The notes: generated by a model from the sequence alone, not told the origin. A DNA stretch of 64,000 bases from Petrolisthes cinctipes (GCA_033782935.1 JAWQEG010004837.1:32677-96676), one strand, 5' to 3'. Counted from the stretch's first letter, positions 51,036-61,035 are shown. Numbers and translations are program-made.

Positions 51036-51490
51036 GCAAGCTAGGGATTGATTGATTGAAATTAGGCGCCACAACACCGGGGTCATATGGCGCCCGAGGA
51101 AGAAGGTGATACACAAGCTAGGGAATCTGTCAACTGAGGTATCTTGGCTGGATTTTTAAGTTAGGTAAAAATCACCCTGTATACATTAACTACTTATCAT
51201 ACATTAACAAGAGTACAGAGAACAGTATAGACAAGCTACTAAAGCTGAGTGAGTGAGTAAAACAACAGCCTTCCCCCCAATCTCCCTGGCGGTCGGAGGC
51301 CCCCAGACTCCCTGGTCCAGTAAGCTTTGGTCCCATTTCCTTGGGATGTGCTTCGGTAGCCCAGGCATATAGGGCCAGCCCCTCCTTTATTTCAATTTGT
51401 TTTTTCACTGCGACCAGAGTGTACCAGGGGTCTGTGGGGCAGGAGGCCATTCTGCCCCGGGAGAACATCAACAACAACAACAACAACAGC
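51036..51490. repeat. GC-rich island, probable interspersed repeat (SINE-like?)
   Basis: The segment has two GC-rich parts. At 51038-51110 GATTGATTGATTGAAATTAG is followed by GGCGCC twice around CACCGGGGTCATAT. At 51265-51490 a GC-rich stretch ends in (CAA)n. Read on the minus strand, the latter starts with GTT repeats. It is not coding in a convincing way and not spliced to the gene. I cannot assign a family. Confidence 0.5.
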
Positions 51491-51946
51491 TAGATAACAA
51501 TTAAGTTAATATACTGCAATTTGTGCAACTGATCTTCATAATTAAATACATAATATTGTTACACAATACAATCCTGAAACTCTTATTTCAGCAAGAAAAG
51601 TATAGGCAAAATATAAGGTATATATAATTCACCATTGGTATCAATTTCACTAGCTATTTAGATAATAATAAATTATACAAATTTTATACTAACTCTCAAC
51701 ACTAGCTAGAATATTCTATATCAAATTTCCACTCCTTTCTGAAACACCTAAGTGCAAAAAATATCAACGGTTCAAGACACAACAATAATTACACTACATA
51801 AAACATAAAAGCAACTCCATGCATAAGCCACACAACACAATAACAAACAATATTACAAGCCAAGAGAATTAATCAGAAAGACTCAAAATGGTAACTTTAG
51901 GGATAATAACAATAATAGCAATATAGAAAATGTTTTAGTCACTCAC

Positions 51947-53464
51947 TAATCCTTCTCCTTCGCGTTGGTCTTGCGGAGGTGGTGGTAGTTGTGGTTGGTG
52001 TGGTGGTAGTAGTAGTGGTTGGTGTGGTGGTAGTAGTAGTGGTTGGTGTGGTGGTAGTAGTGGTTGGTGTGGTAGTAGTAGTGGTTGGTGTGGTGGTAGT
52101 AGTGGTTGGTGTGGTAGTAGTAGTGGTTGGTGTGGTGGTGGTAGTAGTAGTGGTTGGTGTGGTGGTGGTAGTAGTTGTGATTGGTGTGGTGGTGGTAGTA
52201 GTTGTGATTGGTGTGGTGGTAGTTATGGTTGGTGTGGTGGTGGTGGTGGTAGTGGTTGGTGTGGTAGTAGTAGTTGGTGTGGTAGTAGTAGTTGGTGTGG
52301 TAGTAGTGGTCGTGATAGGATTGAGTGGTCTTCTGGTCCTTGGAGGAATTGTGGTAGTCGTTCTTCGAGTTCTTGGGGGAATGGTGGTAGTCGTTCTTCG
52401 GGTCCTCGGGGGAATGGTGGTAGTTGTTCTTCTCGTTCTCGGAGGAATGGTGGTAGTAGTTCTTCGAGTTCTAGGAGGAATTGTGGTAGTAGTCGTTCTC
52501 GAAGTAGTAGTGGTGGTAGTGGTGGTGGTGGTGGTTCTCGGAGTAGTCGTAGTGGTGGTGGTAGTCGTTTTTGGAGTGGTAGTAGTGGTGGTCGATGCTG
52601 TGATGGGATCTACTAGGTCAGGTTTTACACTATCTACTGCTACTTTTACACTAGGTATGGTGGTAGTGGTGAAGGAAGGAATGGTTTTGGTGGAGGAAGA
52701 AGGTATGGTGATGAGGTTGATTAGGGCTGAGGGTCGTGTGGCCAAGGAGGGGGAGTTTAGTGGGGTGAGGTCGTCGTCTAAGTAGGAGGAATCGTCTAAG
52801 TCGTTGATATCAAACCGGAATAACTGTGGTGCCTCGGTTGTGATGGCGGTGGTGGGAATGTTGGTAATTGTGGTGGTGTTCGGAATGCTGGTAGTTGTTG
52901 TGGCAGGAGGACTGATAGTGGTAGGTATGGTAGTAGTAGTAGTAGTAGTAGCAGCAGAAGGTGTGGTGGTAACGGTAGATGTCATGGTAGTTGTACTAGG
53001 TAGAGCGGTAGTAGAAGTTGAACGAAAAGCAACATCAACTTTTTTGTCAATGGGGAAGTTAATGGGTGAATCAATATCAGAGGGGATTGTGTTAGCATCA
53101 GCATTTACAGTGGCAAGGGTTGGATCTGGGAGGATGGGTGTGGTTGGAGTAGTGGTAGTTGTTGTTGGTATTGAGGTAGTGGTAGTTGTGGTTGGAATGG
53201 TGGTAGTGGTAGTTATGGTAGATGGGGTTGTGGGTAGTGTGGTGGTGGTAGTAGTTGTGGATGAGACAGTGGTAGGAATAGTGAGAGGTGAGGGAGAGGC
53301 AGAGGAAGTGAAAGGTGAGGGAGAGGGAGTAAGAGGAAGGGCAGTGAGAGGAGCAGAGGAAGTGAAAGGTGAGGGAGAGGGAGTAAGAGGAAGGGCAGTG
53401 AGAGGAGCAGAGGAATAGGAGGCATCATCTGGACTCGCTTCACCAATCCTGGGCCTCACGGTAA
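51947..53464 (-). CDS. Exon f: Thr-rich mucin-like domain
   Basis: This 1518-nt exon encodes about 506 residues and has acceptor CACCCAG and donor ATTA|GTGAGT. It opens with VTVRPRIGEASPDDASYSS, then two copies of a SAPLTALPLTPSPSPFTS unit, then long runs of T, TTP and TTTTP, typical of mucin-type O-glycosylated stalks. A short mixed segment (FRFDINDLDDSSYLDDDLTP) interrupts it. Around 52320-52500 there are five IPPRTRRTTTT-type units. It ends TRRRRI, a very basic cluster. The exon is symmetric (phase 1 at both ends), so it can be skipped without a frameshift. Confidence 0.85.
52322..52500 (-). repeat. 33-bp coding repeat (PPRTRRTTTTI)
   Basis: About five near-identical 33-bp units inside the Thr-rich exon encode PPRTRR followed by TTTTI. 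The regular dibasic spacing in a Thr stalk is unusual. They are flanked on the 3' side by pure TTP-type repeats. Confidence 0.8.
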
Positions 53465-53738
53465 CTGGGTGAGTGGCGAGAGGAAGGTCAGAGAACAAGC
53501 ACAACACAGCAGCAACAAGACACAGAAAAAGTGAAGTATTAAAGTACAGTTACCAAGAGAACAGTGATGATTATATGGATTGATGATAAGTGTTAAGTAT
53601 GTCATATTATTAGACAGAACCTTAATAAACCAAATGAAGTATGTTAATAGCATGCAAGCAGACTATAATTCAAAATGCCAATACAGTACATAATTATTCC
53701 CCCTGCACAATGCTTAATTAAGTGAATAAAGTATTATA

Positions 53739-53881
53739 CATTTGGTACATCTGGGTGCCTTGATTCCTCCAAAGTATGCCAGGAAACAGGACCAGATTAT
53801 TGAACATAATAGTGGCCTGTTGCTTGGAATAGTTTTGAGGAATCAGTAATTGCCCCAGATTTACCAACACTGTATTGTTCT
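53739..53881. repeat. Dispersed hairpin repeat, copy 1 (best preserved)
   Basis: The left arm is GATTCCTCCAAAGTATGCCA then GGAAACAGG. The right arm is CCTGTTGCTTGGAATAGTTT then TGAGGAATCA. The arms are inverted with respect to each other around a loop of about 28 bp. It lies in the intron upstream of the Thr-rich exon. Copies at 57.6 and 17.6 kb match over the whole length including the loop edge. Confidence 0.85.
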
Positions 53882-54518
53882 GTACTATATATACCCCCGT
53901 AATGAAAAAGAGCACTATTTCTAACCAAGGCATTCACCACATATAGAGCAGAGGCAAAGGACAAATATCGATTAGATTAGGGACAGGAGAAGGTATGTAA
54001 AATGCAGAGAAATTAATGAAACTGTTGACCCTACACCATCTACAGCACATAATTATATATATTGTACTTGCAATGTTAGTAACGTAGAAACAGAGTAAAA
54101 AGTAAGGTGACCAAGAGAAGACACGAGATAAGAAAGGAAAGTGACTGAAACTGAATACTTACATGAATATTAAAAGTCCCCATGTTGAAAATAGATAAGG
54201 CTACCTAATTAGCAAACCCAAGAGAAAATGGATATTGAACTTTTACCACCACCAGAGAAAATAATGGGTTACTGAATACAAGTCCCAGAAGAACACGTAC
54301 ATCCTTGACAGAAAAAGTGGATAATCCTAAAAGAATATAAATGGGTTAGCAAGTACCATTCCCAGTTGAACATGGATATCCTTGACGAAAGAAAAAAATA
54401 AGTGAATAATCCTCCAAGGAAAACAAGTGGGTAATCCTGAAAGAAAATAAATTATCTGACATGTTGCCTCCCCACAAAATATGTAGAGGTATTTTTTTCT
54501 TTGTTTTTTTCGCCATAC

Positions 54519-55247
54519 CTGCCAAACTGAGCCTTGTGCCGCCACCTTGTGATGTTGATGATGGTCCCTGCCCTGGTTCTGGTTCAGGTTCGCTGTTGGG
54601 TTCAGGTTCTCCCTCGGCATGGGGTTCAGGTTCACCCTCGGCATGGGGTTCAGATTCGCCCTCAGCATGGGGTTCACTCTCTGGTTCAGGTTCACCCTCA
54701 GCATTGGGTTCTGGTTCACCCTCAGCATGGGGTTCTGGTTCTCCCTCAGGGTAAGGTTCAGATTCGCCCTCAGCATGTGGTTCAGGTTCTCCCTCGGGGT
54801 AAGGTTCAGGCTCTCCCTTGGGCTCAACTCCATCTACCACCCCGACCCGACCACTGGCAGGGAAGTTGATACTCTGCCCAGCGCCAGGTTCTGGTTCTGG
54901 CTCACCCTCAGCATGTGGCTCTGGTTCTCCTTCAGCATGTGGCTCTGGTTCCCCTTCTGCTTCTGGCTCCGGTTCACCCTCTGCTGCAGGTTCAGCCTCG
55001 GGTGGTGTGTTGCCCTTGGCCCAGGCCTCGCTGACCTCACCCTTGATGTAGGGAAACTTCTTACACTCCTTGGTGGTGCCCTGGGGACGCCACCCAACTG
55101 CAGCGTAAGATGTCCCGTTGCTCACTATGACAATCTCAATCTCTCCCTCCGTCCGCAGCACTCGCCAGTACAGGGTCATGTCGTCACTCAGTTTCTTCTT
55201 GCGGTGGGCGGACAGGCTCACGGCTCTACGGTTTGATACCAGGGAGG
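54519..55247 (-). CDS. Exon e: first half of DOMON-1 plus Glu/Pro-rich repeat
   Basis: This 729-nt exon (about 243 residues) has acceptor AAACAG and donor GGCAG|GTATGG. The first 65 residues contain [31 protein letters not shown] and SEAWAKG, the early strands of a DOMON fold. The rest is a tandem repeat of the type AEGEPEPH or PEGEPEPY, highly acidic, with one non-repetitive break ([16 protein letters not shown]) in the middle. The second half of the DOMON domain is encoded five exons later. The exon ends one base into a codon, matching the next acceptor. Confidence 0.87.
54540..54990 (-). repeat. Glu/Pro coding minisatellite (AEGEPEP units)
   Basis: Units of 24-27 bp encode AEGEPEP(H/Y/N). 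They form two blocks, about 54560-54815 and 54890-54990, separated by a unique stretch. The reading frame stays open despite length variation between units, which supports selection on the coding frame. Confidence 0.82.
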
Positions 55248-55445
55248 CTGTTTGTCCAATGATGTGAAAGAGATGGGAGAGAAAATTAACAAGTGTGTTA
55301 TTTAGATTAAATACAGTAACTGTAGGATCCAGAAAGCCTTCAATTTTGATATGGCATTATTTTTACATATCAACTCTCTACAACACACATGTGTGCTCAT
55401 GAGTTTTATCCTAAAAAAAAAATTGTAATAAATAAATATACTCAC

Positions 55446-55667
55446 ACTTAGAACATTTGTGTCCAAACCTTCCGGCTGTACAGAAACACTTTTTCTTGGG
55501 GTAGGTGGTGGCATCGAGGTCCACACATCGTCCATAGAAGCCACAGTCATTGTTGCCCTCACACTCATTGGTATACTGGCATCGTGAGCCATAGAAACGT
55601 GGGTTACAGCGACACTGAGACACCATATACCGACCATTGTTGCTGCACGTCTCACGGTAGTTTCTTC
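55446..55667 (-). CDS. Exon d: EGF-like region
   Basis: The exon is 222 nt, with acceptor CTACAG and donor AAGT|GTGAGT. It begins RNYRETCSNNGRYMVSQC. A four-Cys segment (C-x10-C-x-C-x8-C) is followed by a full six-Cys EGF module with spacing C-x5-C-x5-C-x12-C-x-C-x8-C. The Cys pattern is the evidence for EGF; there is no clear calcium-binding DxNE signature. It joins in frame to the DOMON exon. Confidence 0.88.
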
Positions 55668-55910
55668 CTGTAGAATGGTGAAACAAAGTTTAGTTTTGTA
55701 GGTACGGGATTGGATTTGTTGGTTCATTTTTTCTCAAACACATACAATATTCATTACAATTTATGCTCTCTCTTGCTCTAAGGTATTCCCTTCCTACAGC
55801 ATTTTCACCCTAAACTTTTCATCTCTGGTATTATCACTGATATTTGATTGAATAGAACCAAACTGAATTTTTTTATATATATATTACTGTACTACAGATA
55901 AAAAACTTAC

Positions 55911-56041
55911 TGGAAACAATATCAACGTTAGCACAGGACCAGAATTGGTAGCGTGACCCCCACTCCTTGGCCTCCCTCAGTAGTCTAATGGTACAGTCCT
56001 TACACTCCTGGTCAGGCAGGGTCACACGGAACGACTGAGCT
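55911..56041 (-). CDS. Exon c: Cys-containing end of N-terminal domain
   Basis: This 131-nt exon has acceptor TTGCAG and donor CCA|GTAAGT. It reads AQSFRVTLPDQECKDCTIRL and continues with LREAKEWGSRYQFWSCANVDIVS. The C-x2-C pair followed by WG and a later FWSC resembles the end of chitin-binding or LPMO-type beta-sandwich domains, but no copper-binding N-terminal His is visible, so I assign no enzyme activity. Confidence 0.82.
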
Positions 56042-56459
56042 CTGCAACAGAACAAAATAATCACAGTACAGTACAAGTAGTGGGGTCTTTAAGTACAATA
56101 AACACAACACACCACAACACAATAAATCACAGCACACACACACATAGTACAAATCGTGTCAATAAGTACAGGAAAGTACACAATAAATCGCAGGACACAT
56201 AATACAAGTCCCATTAATAACACCATAAAAACATCCTATTCACCATTATATCCCCATTATACTTATAACAATCTATTCACCATCACCACTTCACCCACTC
56301 AACACTATCCCCCATTATATTAATAACCTATTCACCATTAAAGCATCATACTCACCATTATACGCCCCATTCCATCATCACCACTCAACCCATTCACCAC
56401 TATATCCCCCATTATACTAACCACCTCTTCATCATCACCACTCCTATCACTATACTCAC

Positions 56460-56557
56460 GTGGCATCATGAGCGAGGAACTTGGATGAGGCTGTGACTGG
56501 GGTGAGGTCAGAGACGGGTCGTTCCTGGGCATCCATAAGCTCCAGTCTAAACCCTCC
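56460..56557 (-). CDS. Exon b: N-terminal domain, second segment
   Basis: The exon is 98 nt, with acceptor CCAACAG and donor CCAC|GTGAGT. It reads GGFRLELMDAQERPVSDLTP and then VTASSKFLAHDA, ending two bases into a Thr codon. The alternating hydrophobic pattern suggests beta strands. Phase fits both neighbours (0 in, 2 out). A trinucleotide array lies just upstream in the intron. Confidence 0.78.
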
Positions 56558-56568
56558 CTGTTGGCAAA

Positions 56569-56588
56569 ATTATTATTATTATTATTAT

Positions 56589-56640
<52 letters not shown>

Positions 56641-56645
56641 TGTGG
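56569..56645. repeat. (ATT)n-(AGT)n compound microsatellite
   Basis: About seven ATT units are followed by about 19 AGT units. It lies immediately 5' of exon b on the minus strand. Confidence 0.95.
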
Positions 56646-57200
56646 TGGTAATAGTATTGTTATTTTTATTATTATTATCATCATCTCTCCAAATCGAACA
56701 ACACCAACGAATTCGAGGGAAGTAATTTAATGTGTGTCGATTAATATGTTTGTAATATATACAAATGCGCTGTTAATTACCAACATAAGGGGATTATTTT
56801 CTTATTGGGGACGACGGGGGAAGGGGGGGGGGGGGCTTGAAAGTAAGACAGGATAGGGAGAGGGAGAGGTAGGGCATGGCAGGGGGGTGATCAAAAAGAA
56901 AGTGAAAGTATTGTTGATCGAGTTCTCACACATAGAAAAAGTGAGGGAGGAAAAGATACCACGACAGATCCCAGTATTTAATAATAATAATGTGTGTGTG
57001 AAGGTATACTCGCCCATTCACCACTAACAACATTATTACTTCCCAAATGAAACAAGCTGGGGGGACGGGGCAGGTGGGAGGGGGGGGAGGTTGGAGAGCT
57101 GCCCTTATTCTTTAGAGATTAATGTATGACTCTCGCTAACTAGAAGAGTATAATAATTCTGCTCTATTTAACAAAGGTCTCAACACCTGCAGTTATATAA

Positions 57201-57233
<33 letters not shown>

Positions 57234-57576
57234 TTCTAGATTGAAGAAGGTGAGGAATATATACAAGGAAGACGTTCACTTAAAGCCCTCACCTGTGAAG
57301 TGTAAATAGAGTTGATAAATGTAAAACTAAAAAAAACATGTTCAATTTAATTCAAGACTCCAATTTTATAATAATTATACTGTAGACACATTGCGTTTGA
57401 AGGAGTAGGAAATAAATAAACATCAAAATACACCATTAAAGCAAACAGCTGACGATAATACAGTATACCATATGTCGTAGTTGTTGTTTTCACTGGCTAA
57501 CACTCAACGATGTTACTTATTATCGAGAAACCTTCCGTGGTCCACTTATACGTCAATACCAGTCCCTTAATTAAAG

Positions 57577-57714
57577 TATATTGCTGGTAAATTTTGAGCA
57601 ACTGATTTCTCCAGACTATTCAAAGCAACAGGCCACCATTATTTTTGCTAATCTAATCCTGTTTCCTGGAATACTTTGGAGGAATCAAGGCTCTCCAATG
57701 CATTCGTACCACAA
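57577..57714. repeat. Dispersed hairpin repeat, copy 2
   Basis: Inverse orientation to the 53.7 kb copy; both arms, the GGTGGCCTGTTGCTT block and the flank TTTACCAGCAA align. About 138 bp. Confidence 0.85.
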
Positions 57715-57795
57715 GTTAGTTAGTACATAATTATAACGACTAAGAATGCGATAGTGATGAGAGTTGCATATATGGGTAAACACTTAAGTCTACAT

Positions 57796-57834
<39 letters not shown>

Positions 57835-57838
<4 letters not shown>

Positions 57839-57970
57839 ACGTAAAACACATAATTGGACTGACAACACACACACACACAGGTACGTAAAACACATATTTG
57901 GACTGACAACACACACACACACAGGTACGTAAAACACATATTTGGACTGACAACACACACACACACACAC
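57835..57970. repeat. 44-bp minisatellite
   Basis: Three units start at 57835, 57879 and 57923, each GGTACGTAAAACACATA, then TTGGACTGACAA and an AC run. It is bordered by pure (AC)n. Confidence 0.9.
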
Positions 57971-58070
57971 ACAACTACGGTAAAAAAAATATATATATAC
58001 AGTATACAGTTAATTAGTGCGGTATCCTACTGACATATGTTGGAGCAAGCGACCTTCTCAGCATCACTGT

Positions 58071-58077
<7 letters not shown>

Positions 58078-58104
<27 letters not shown>

Positions 58105-58259
58105 TACATCAACACACACCACTTTTGTTACCCACACATACACAATCTCTCACTCACTCTCTCAGCATCACTGTAACTCTGTGTGTGTGTGTGTGTGTGT
58201 GTTCTACATCTACACACACCACAATTGCCATACACACATACACATAATCACAATCACAA

Positions 58260-58302
<43 letters not shown>
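58078..58302. repeat. (GT)n and (CT)n arrays with repeated flank
   Basis: Two (GT)n blocks, each followed by a TACATC-ACACACC and ACACATACACA flank, repeat with an offset of about 105 bp; a (CT)n block follows at 58260-58302. Confidence 0.85.
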
Positions 58303-58308
<6 letters not shown>

Positions 58309-58495
58309 CCAAACATGGGAAGAGGCATAGAGAGAGGTTAGGTAGCTGGCTAGATGACCTTCAGAGGAGCTAAAGATCACTGTGTCAATTCAATATCTCA
58401 CACACTTACACCATCTTTTATTAATAATGATGGTAACGATGATATGATAATTATGTATATAGCATCATGATTATTTAATATTGTATTGATATGAT

Positions 58496-58690
58496 GCTGA
58501 TGATGAATATTATTATTATTATTATTATTACATTTTAATCAATAATAGTTGTACTCTAATATTAGTCGTATACAGAAATAACTTTATATTATTATCACAT
58601 TATTATTATTATTATTATTACATTTTAATCAATAATAGTTGTATTCTAATATTGGTCGTATACAGAAATAACTTTTTATCATTATCACTC
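58496..58690. repeat. 90-bp tandem duplication
   Basis: An ATT run, CATTTTAATCAATAATAGTT and GTATACAGAAATAACTTT occur twice with a 90-bp offset (CATTTTAATC at 58531 and 58621). Confidence 0.9.
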
Positions 58691-59005
58691 TGTGTACATT
58701 TACCATCAATATCATTATTATTAACATTACCATTACTAACACCATCACTGGTATATTTTTCATTATAACTCTTACCACACCATACTAATATATAGTTTGT
58801 ACTAATAATTATATTTAATATTAAACGAATCAAACCTCTTTATCATCACTAATATTACAAGTATATATAATTTCTATGACATCAGAGTGATTATTGTTGT
58901 TGTATTGTCATTAATGTTTCCTCATCTCATCCCTTCATTCACTACTCCCCCTCTGGCCTCACTATCCACCTCACTACCCCTCACTTCTCACAGGTGATGT
59001 AACTC

Positions 59006-59007
59006 AC

Positions 59008-59074
<67 letters not shown>

Positions 59075-59113
59075 ATTTCATTTATTCTTATATTAGCTGA
59101 CTGCAATTAATTA

Positions 59114-59163
<50 letters not shown>
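59006..59163. repeat. (CT)n, (GT)n, (CT)n arrays
   Basis: (CT)n at about 59006-59042 runs directly into (GT)n at 59043-59072, and a further (CT)n lies at 59118-59163. Confidence 0.95.
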
Positions 59164-59166
<3 letters not shown>

Positions 59167-59534
59167 GCTGTTTAATAATTAGTATATACTGTTGTTATTA
59201 TTAATGTTATTGTTATGTCTCTACTCGTTAGTGTTATTGTTCTCGTATACTTTCATCCTGGCTCTCTCTCCACACCATCTGTCACACACACACACACACG
59301 TACAGAACATAACACCTGTCATATAACCATTAAAAAAAACCACACACACAATCCCAGTACTAAGGGAAATCACTTTCAAAATTACACACAATATAATATT
59401 AACAATGCAAAAAGTAAACAAACATTAACTTTATATAGTATCTTAAGAAAATACAATTAAATCTTTGAAATACAATAAATGACACACACAACAACAACAA
59501 CTTATAATAACAAAACAATGCTGTAATTTTTCAC

Positions 59535-59605
59535 CTGATGTGGATAGGCGAGGTGCCAGGTGACGTTGAGTGAGGTTCCCCTGAGTAGTGAGGTCTTGAT
59601 ATCAC
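59535..59605 (-). CDS. Exon a: start of N-terminal beta-sandwich-like domain
   Basis: This 71-nt exon lies between acceptor CCCCAG and donor CAG|GTGAAA on the minus strand. It reads GDIKTSLLRGTSLNVTWHL then AYPHQ. It needs one base from an upstream exon (phase 1) and ends on a complete codon. NVT is a potential N-glycosylation site. It is assigned to the gene because it joins in frame to the next exon, giving a smooth HQ-GGFRLEL strand. It is the most 5' exon I could find, and the exon carrying the start codon is missing. Confidence 0.72.
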
Positions 59606-59879
59606 CTGGGGAAGACACATACACAGAAAATTTAGTTAGTTGGTTGGTTGGATGGTGGTGGTGGGGGGGGGGGTATGTACTATATTTTCAGGGCACTTTT
59701 CTTCGTGGATGTTGTTCGACTATTGAAAGTGACTGTACAGGAGTCATTCCAACTTAAACACAAATAATGCATAAAATATAAACTTAACTCACACACAGTA
59801 TACATACATACATCCATATACAGTATATTATAATAACAACGAGTAGAAATGTAAAAAACACAATCTGTCGTCCTAAATA

Positions 59880-59938
<59 letters not shown>
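59880..59938. repeat. (AT)n array
   Basis: More than 25 AT units, in the intron upstream of exon a. Confidence 0.95.
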
Positions 59939-59940
<2 letters not shown>

Positions 59941-60682
59941 AAAATAACTACTGGTAATATAAATGGCAGGCACATCGCTCCAGCACATCAAATAAATTCT
60001 GGAAAACCCCAAACACACAAAAAATTTCTGGGAGTGTCTGTGTTTGTGTGTCATGGCAGCAGGCACACACACACACACACAGGAAGCTGATGATTAAAAG
60101 AATAAACTAAGCCCAAGGACAAATTGCTTCTATATAGTAATAATATTGTACCTCCTCATCAGTTTGGGTATCGAAATAATTTGAGAACTTGTGATGCTGT
60201 TTTAGTTCTACTGTTGTTCACGATCTATACAGGAGAGTTTGTATGCTGGATATATGTCACGAATTGTATCTGTCAGAGGGATAAGGGAAGGAAGAAAGCA
60301 GGGAGAGGAAGAGGGGGGAAATTGTTACAAGAGAAGGCAGAAGGATGAAGGAAAGAAGGTAGAAGGATGAAGGAAAGAAGGTAGAAGGATGGAGGAGGAA
60401 GTAAGAAGGATGAAGGAAGGAGGAAGGAAGAAGGGAGAAGGAGGAAGGGAGAAGACAGAATGAGGAAGGAAGGAGGACGAAGGAGGAAGATTGTTTATGG
60501 TTTTGTACTCTTGTAGGTAAATTGTCTATCCATTGGTGTTGAGGTCAGGCCAAACACCATGCAAGGTCTGTGTCGTCTCTCTTTTATTTCTGTGTGTGTG
60601 TGTGTGTGTTCTTACCTATTTGTTTCTTTACAGGACTGAGTGAAGGCAATTATCATATTTTCCTTTAAATTTATGTATGTTT

Positions 60683-61035
60683 TTAGGACAAACCACTTCT
60701 GGTAATTTGTTTGTTCCACTGATCTATTACTCCATTTGGAAAGCTATATTTTTTATACATTCTTGTGTCTCTTCTTTTTTTAATTAATTTCCTGCTGCGA
60801 CCTCTCACTGTAGGGATTCCGTGTTGACATAAGGTCTCTATATCTATCTTTTCTTTTTCTGTGACACATTTGTAAACCATAATTATATAGTCCCTCTTTC
60901 GTCTTTCTTCCATACTTCCTGGCATACTTTGGAGGAATCAAGGAGCTCCAATGTAACAAAAGTGAATTACCCCCCCAAAATTAAGACTTGGTACCCATCT
61001 TGTGGCTACTCTTTCTACTTTCTCTAGTGTAGTGT
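60683..61035 (-). mobile_element. LINE reverse-transcriptase C-terminal fragment
   Basis: The minus-strand translation shows TLEKVERVATRWVPSLNFG near 60970-61030, matching the VQRRATRMVPGL region of CR1/Jockey-type reverse transcriptases. Downstream come MEERRKRDYIIMVYKCV and RKLIKKRRDTRMYKKYSFPN plus GVIDQWN, the conserved region after the polymerase core. The two parts are out of frame and are separated by half of a dispersed hairpin repeat (60914-60962). It is dead. Confidence 0.82.
60914..60962. repeat. Dispersed hairpin repeat, half copy in a LINE fragment
   Basis: CTTCCTGGCATACTTTGGAG then GAATCAAGG and CTCCAATGTAACAAAAG match one arm and flank of the family. It lies between two pieces of the LINE fragment. 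Confidence 0.65.

Larger units (their letters stand above)
48274..51946 (-). other. Intron DNA around the microexon
   Basis: AT-rich. It holds the candidate microexon, a (CT)n tract at 49579-49612, the hairpin copy at 49811 and the GC-rich island at 51036. No other coding signal. Confidence 0.55.
23659..59605 (-). other. Multi-exon gene: EGF / DOMON / SEA / transmembrane protein (5' end not found)
   Basis: Seventeen exons were chained by hand using AG acceptors and GT donors. Every junction keeps the reading frame, and reading continues through recognisable domains: N-terminal beta-sandwich-like, EGF, split DOMON, DOMON, SEA, then a transmembrane helix and alternative tails. The in-window transmembrane form is roughly 1600-1700 residues; the FGQ-repeat form is roughly 1900. 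DOMON domains bind haem or sugar in known families, and SEA domains occur in mucin-like, often O-glycosylated, surface proteins. I infer an extracellular matrix or apical-surface protein. The first exon in view starts inside a codon, so the start codon and signal peptide lie upstream, beyond the window or unrecognised in the 59.6-64 kb repeats. Insect proteins with DOMON, EGF and SEA domains exist (Drosophila nahoda may be a relative), but I cannot confirm orthology. Confidence 0.85.

Noticed and set aside
51979..53418. Long plus-strand open frames encoding poly-Val/Gly
   Set aside because: They are antisense shadows of the Thr-rich exon; the minus strand has matching splice sites and a composition known for mucin stalks.
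57835..57970. CRISPR-like regular repeats
   Set aside because: The units are 44 bp with the variable part being AC microsatellite; this is an animal minisatellite, not a CRISPR array.
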